Translations under genes and position numbers: made by a program
NCBI GenBank assembly: GCA_021811925.1
Contig: JAKAPY010000033.1
Coordinates: 1 to 12,846 of the forward strand
DNA from: Thermoplasmata archaeon
Lineage (GTDB): Archaea; Thermoplasmatota; Thermoplasmata; Sysuiplasmatales; Sysuiplasmataceae
Length of the DNA stretch: 12,846 nucleotides
Reading direction: 5' to 3'
Shown here: piece after piece, positions 10,522 through 12,846 of the stretch
Layout: each line of letters begins with the position of its first letter
Position numbering within the stretch: the stretch's first letter is position 1
Notes under the pieces: generated by a model
Told to the model about the DNA's origin: nothing
Database searches by the model: none
What the model saw: only the letters and a program-made list of their open reading frames with translations

Positions 10522-12846
10522 CTAGATTGGCGTGATCCTTTTTGCTCCCTCGGGCACTTCGGGGCGATTCTGTCCGACCCTGATCCTTGCGTCCACTGTT
10601 GTTATTCCCTGGTTGCGGACAATGACGGGGTTGAGATCAAGCTCCTGGATCTCGGGTATGTCCTCCACAATGGAGTTGACTGCCAGTATCAGTCTTGTAA
10701 GCGCACCGGTGTCGTACGGTTTTTCACCCCTGTAACCCTTCAGTATGGTGTATGTCCGCAGGGACTTCAGCATGCTGTCCGCATCCATGTCTGTCAGCGG
10801 TGTGATTCTTACGGATATGTCCTTCATCGCCTCCACGTAGGTGCCTCCGTAACCGCAGGCGATTATTGGGCCGAAATCGGGGTCGTGTGTAACACCCACG
10901 AACATTTCCAGTCCTGGCTCCGCCATCGCCTGCAGGGTGAATCCGTCCACCTTGTGTCCAAGCGCCTCCACGCTCCCCTTCATCTTGACCGCTTCGTTTA
11001 ACACCTCGGTGCTTTCCAGGTCGAGCTTTACACCACCGACGTCAGTCTTGTGGAGAACAGTTTTTGAGTCTACCTTGAGGACCACCTTCTGCCTGAACGA
11101 TGCAGCCTTGCTGGAAGCATCTTCGGGGGAGGACGCAAATTCCGTCTTCAGGAAATCCACGCCGTAGATTGAAAGGAGCCTTATGGTTTCCTCGAGTGAA
11201 AGCCACTCATCTCCCCTTCCCATGACTGCGGCAACAATCGAAGCAGCCTCCCCGAACCTGCTGTTCCTCGAGTGGGCGAACGTTCCTTTCGGCTCTTCCC
11301 GCCATTTCGAATACTCAACCGCCCTGGCGAGTGCCCTGGCCGCTTCTTCGGGAAATTTGAATGAAGGGATCTTCAGCTTGTCTGCGGACAACATCTCCGG
11401 CAGGCCTGTGGACGCAAGAAATACCGAAACGAGTGTCACTCTTCCTTTGAGATCCCTCGCCGCATCAAGTATCCTCTTCCCCACATCCTCGGCATTTATC
11501 TCTATGGGCGGCACGAAAAGGACAATGAGTGAGTGTACGCCCGGCTCCTTGCACGCCGTCATTATCGCCTTGTAGTAGTCATCGGCTGTCGCTCCAGCTG
11601 TCATGTCGACTGGGTTCTTTAGCGAAGCGATGGACGGAAGTATCTTTCCAAGCTCATCCTGTACCGATTCGCTGAACTCGATCACCTTGAGCCCGGATGC
11701 CTCACACGCATCTGCCGCAAGTATTCCGGCACCGCCCGCGTTGGTTATTATGCCAACGCCGTTCCCCTGAGGAAGAGGCTGTGTAGACAGTATCGACGCG
11801 AAATCGAACAGCTCGCGAAGCGACTGCGCCCTTATAACACCGGACTGGCTCAACAGCGCATCAACTGTAATGTCAGAGGCCGAAACCATTGCACCTGTGT
11901 GGCTTTTGGCAGCCCTCGAGCCCGAAACCGTTCTGCCGCTCTTGACTACAATAATGGGCTTCTTCTGGGAAACCCTTCTTGCGATCCTTGAGAACTTCCT
12001 CGGGTTTCCAAACGACTCGAGATACATCAGGATCACATCCGTCTTGCTGTCGTCTTCCCAGTACTGAATCAGATCATTGCCCGAAATATCCGCCTTGTTT
12101 CCCACAGAAACAAAGGAAGAGAGACCGAGGCCAAGGCTGTTGAGTTCCTGTATGACTGCGATCCCTAGGGCTCCCGACTGCGACAGGAAAGAAAGGTTGC
12201 CCTCCCTGGGCTTGAAGGGTGCAAACTGGCCGTTCAGCCTGACAGACTGCTCAGTGCTCACAATGCCCATGCAGTTGGGGCCTATCAGCCTCATGCCGTA
12301 TTTCCTGCATGTGTTCAGAAGATCTTCCTGCATCTTCGTTCCATTGTCTCCGCTCATTTCTGAAAAACCGGAGGATATGACAACAAGCGAATGCACTCCC
12401 TTTCTGCCGCATTCGTCGGCAACCTTTAGGACAAACCTGGCTGGAACAACAATGAATGCAAGATCAACCGTACCGGGGCAGTCAAGCACGCTCTTGAATG
12501 ACTGGACCGACTGTATCGAAACGGCCTCCGGGTTGACGGGATAGGTAATCCCCGTGTATTCCCCCTCAATTATGTTCCTGAACAGCTGCCAGCCAATGCT
12601 GCCCTTCCTCTTTGACGCTCCGATCACCGCAACTGACCGTGGTTCAAGAAAACTCTTTATCGATGCCTTTGTCGCTATTGCTTCCCTCTGGTCAAATTTC
12701 TGTATTACGGAATCAGACAGGGAAGTCGGGAAACTCATTATTATGCTTCCTGGCGAAATGTCCGTCTTGAACGGGAAACCAAGCGCAGTCACTACATTGA
12801 TCATGGCTATGTTTTCAGGCAGCATGGCGAGCGTGAATTCAGATCG
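10522..12846 (-). CDS. NDP-forming acyl-CoA synthetase, probable N-terminal GNAT fusion (5' end outside window)
   Basis: The fused alpha-beta, NDP-forming acetyl/acyl-CoA synthetase family makes ATP (or GTP) from acyl-CoA, ADP and phosphate, or runs in reverse. Numbering from the Met codon at 12825: CoA-binding Rossmann domain from about residue 56 (EPRSVAVIGAS, 61-71), ligase domain with SQSGALG (215-221), phosphohistidine motif AAKSHTGA (H309), a second ligase region with TNAGGAGILA (361-370), then an ATP-grasp part with LHKTDVGGV (H592) and ELDLNPVIV (728-736). Both histidines expected of a working enzyme are present. The frame is open to the right edge (RSEFTLA precedes that Met), and RSEFTLAMLPEN, AMINVVTALGFPF and IIMSFPTSL resemble the end of a GNAT acetyltransferase domain. 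The full protein is thus likely a Pat-type GNAT-synthetase fusion, possibly acting in protein lysine acetylation. Confidence 0.9.
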   Translation of the reverse strand, partial: RSEFTLAMLPENIAMINVVTALGFPFKTDISPGSIIMSFPTSLSDSVIQKFDQREAIATKASIKSFLEPRSVAVIGASKRKGSIGWQLFRNIIEGEYTGITYPVNPEAVSIQSVQSFKSVLDCPGTVDLAFIVVPARFVLKVADECGRKGVHSLVVISSGFSEMSGDNGTKMQEDLLNTCRKYGMRLIGPNCMGIVSTEQSVRLNGQFAPFKPREGNLSFLSQSGALGIAVIQELNSLGLGLSSFVSVGNKADISGNDLIQYWEDDSKTDVILMYLESFGNPRKFSRIARRVSQKKPIIVVKSGRTVSGSRAAKSHTGAMVSASDITVDALLSQSGVIRAQSLRELFDFASILSTQPLPQGNGVGIITNAGGAGILAADACEASGLKVIEFSESVQDELGKILPSIASLKNPVDMTAGATADDYYKAIMTACKEPGVHSLIVLFVPPIEINAEDVGKRILDAARDLKGRVTLVSVFLASTGLPEMLSADKLKIPSFKFPEEAARALARAVEYSKWREEPKGTFAHSRNSRFGEAASIVAAVMGRGDEWLSLEETIRLLSIYGVDFLKTEFASSPEDASSKAASFRQKVVLKVDSKTVLHKTDVGGVKLDLESTEVLNEAVKMKGSVEALGHKVDGFTLQAMAEPGLEMFVGVTHDPDFGPIIACGYGGTYVEAMKDISVRITPLTDMDADSMLKSLRTYTILKGYRGEKPYDTGALTRLILAVNSIVEDIPEIQELDLNPVIVRNQGITTVDARIRVGQNRPEVPEGAKRITPI

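Noticed and set aside
12077..12544. A 155-codon plus-strand frame opposite the acyl-CoA synthetase gene
   Set aside because: It is a shadow frame over the conserved CoA-binding and ligase domains, with no promoter or Shine-Dalgarno site and no recognisable domain.
1..12846. CRISPR array, insertion sequence, tRNA or rRNA
   Set aside because: I saw no regularly spaced repeats, terminal inverted repeats flanking a transposase, cloverleaf-like intergenic sequence or conserved rRNA blocks. The intergenic gaps are too short for most of these.

Overview
The window looks like the chromosome of a euryarchaeon, most likely of the Thermoplasmata or a relative, though this is inferred from gene content and not from a marker gene. 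Several signs support this. TATA-like boxes sit about 24-28 bases before start codons, as expected for leaderless archaeal mRNAs. Genes inside operons carry GGTGAT/GAGGTG-type Shine-Dalgarno sites. The window holds archaeal KaiC-like ATPases, an SFM1/DUF431-type SPOUT methyltransferase and an HTH-CBS regulator. One exported protein is very rich in N-glycosylation sequons. Base composition is even and moderately GC-rich. I saw no transposon, CRISPR array, tRNA or rRNA.

Layout. Bases 3-1286 are the end of an FtsX/MacB-type ABC permease whose start lies off the left edge. It is followed by a small RDD membrane protein (1369-1866). Next, on the minus strand, is a tight three-gene operon of KaiC/RecA-like proteins, transcribed 3937 to 1867. 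The first is intact, the second lacks the P-loop entirely, and the third has a P-loop whose lysine and threonine are replaced. Divergent from it is an SFM1-like SPOUT methyltransferase with a TTG start (4081-4668). Its end overlaps the end of an HtpX membrane protease gene (4658-5593, minus). Glutamate dehydrogenase follows (5808-7067).

The second notable block is 7124-9444. An HTH-CBS regulator (minus) is divergent from a threonine synthase-like PLP enzyme, which is co-transcribed with a CysO/MoaD-like ubiquitin-fold protein ending in Gly-Gly. The intergenic region holds two copies of the palindrome ATTC-N6-GAAT, one at each promoter, and I found no other copy in the window. This suggests a self-contained regulon. 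The CBS domains may sense an adenosyl ligand, and the PLP enzyme may be linked to a sulfur carrier.

The window ends with a sequon-rich, membrane-anchored surface protein (9511-10449). Convergent to it is a large NDP-forming acyl-CoA synthetase (10522-12846, minus). The reading frame stays open through the right edge, and the visible upstream residues look like the end of a GNAT acetyltransferase domain, so the complete protein is probably a GNAT-acyl-CoA synthetase fusion.

The genome is compact. One convergent pair abuts with no gap and another overlaps by 11 bases. No stretch over 300 bases lacks a gene. The longer gaps (5594-5807 and 7688-7896) are divergent promoter regions.
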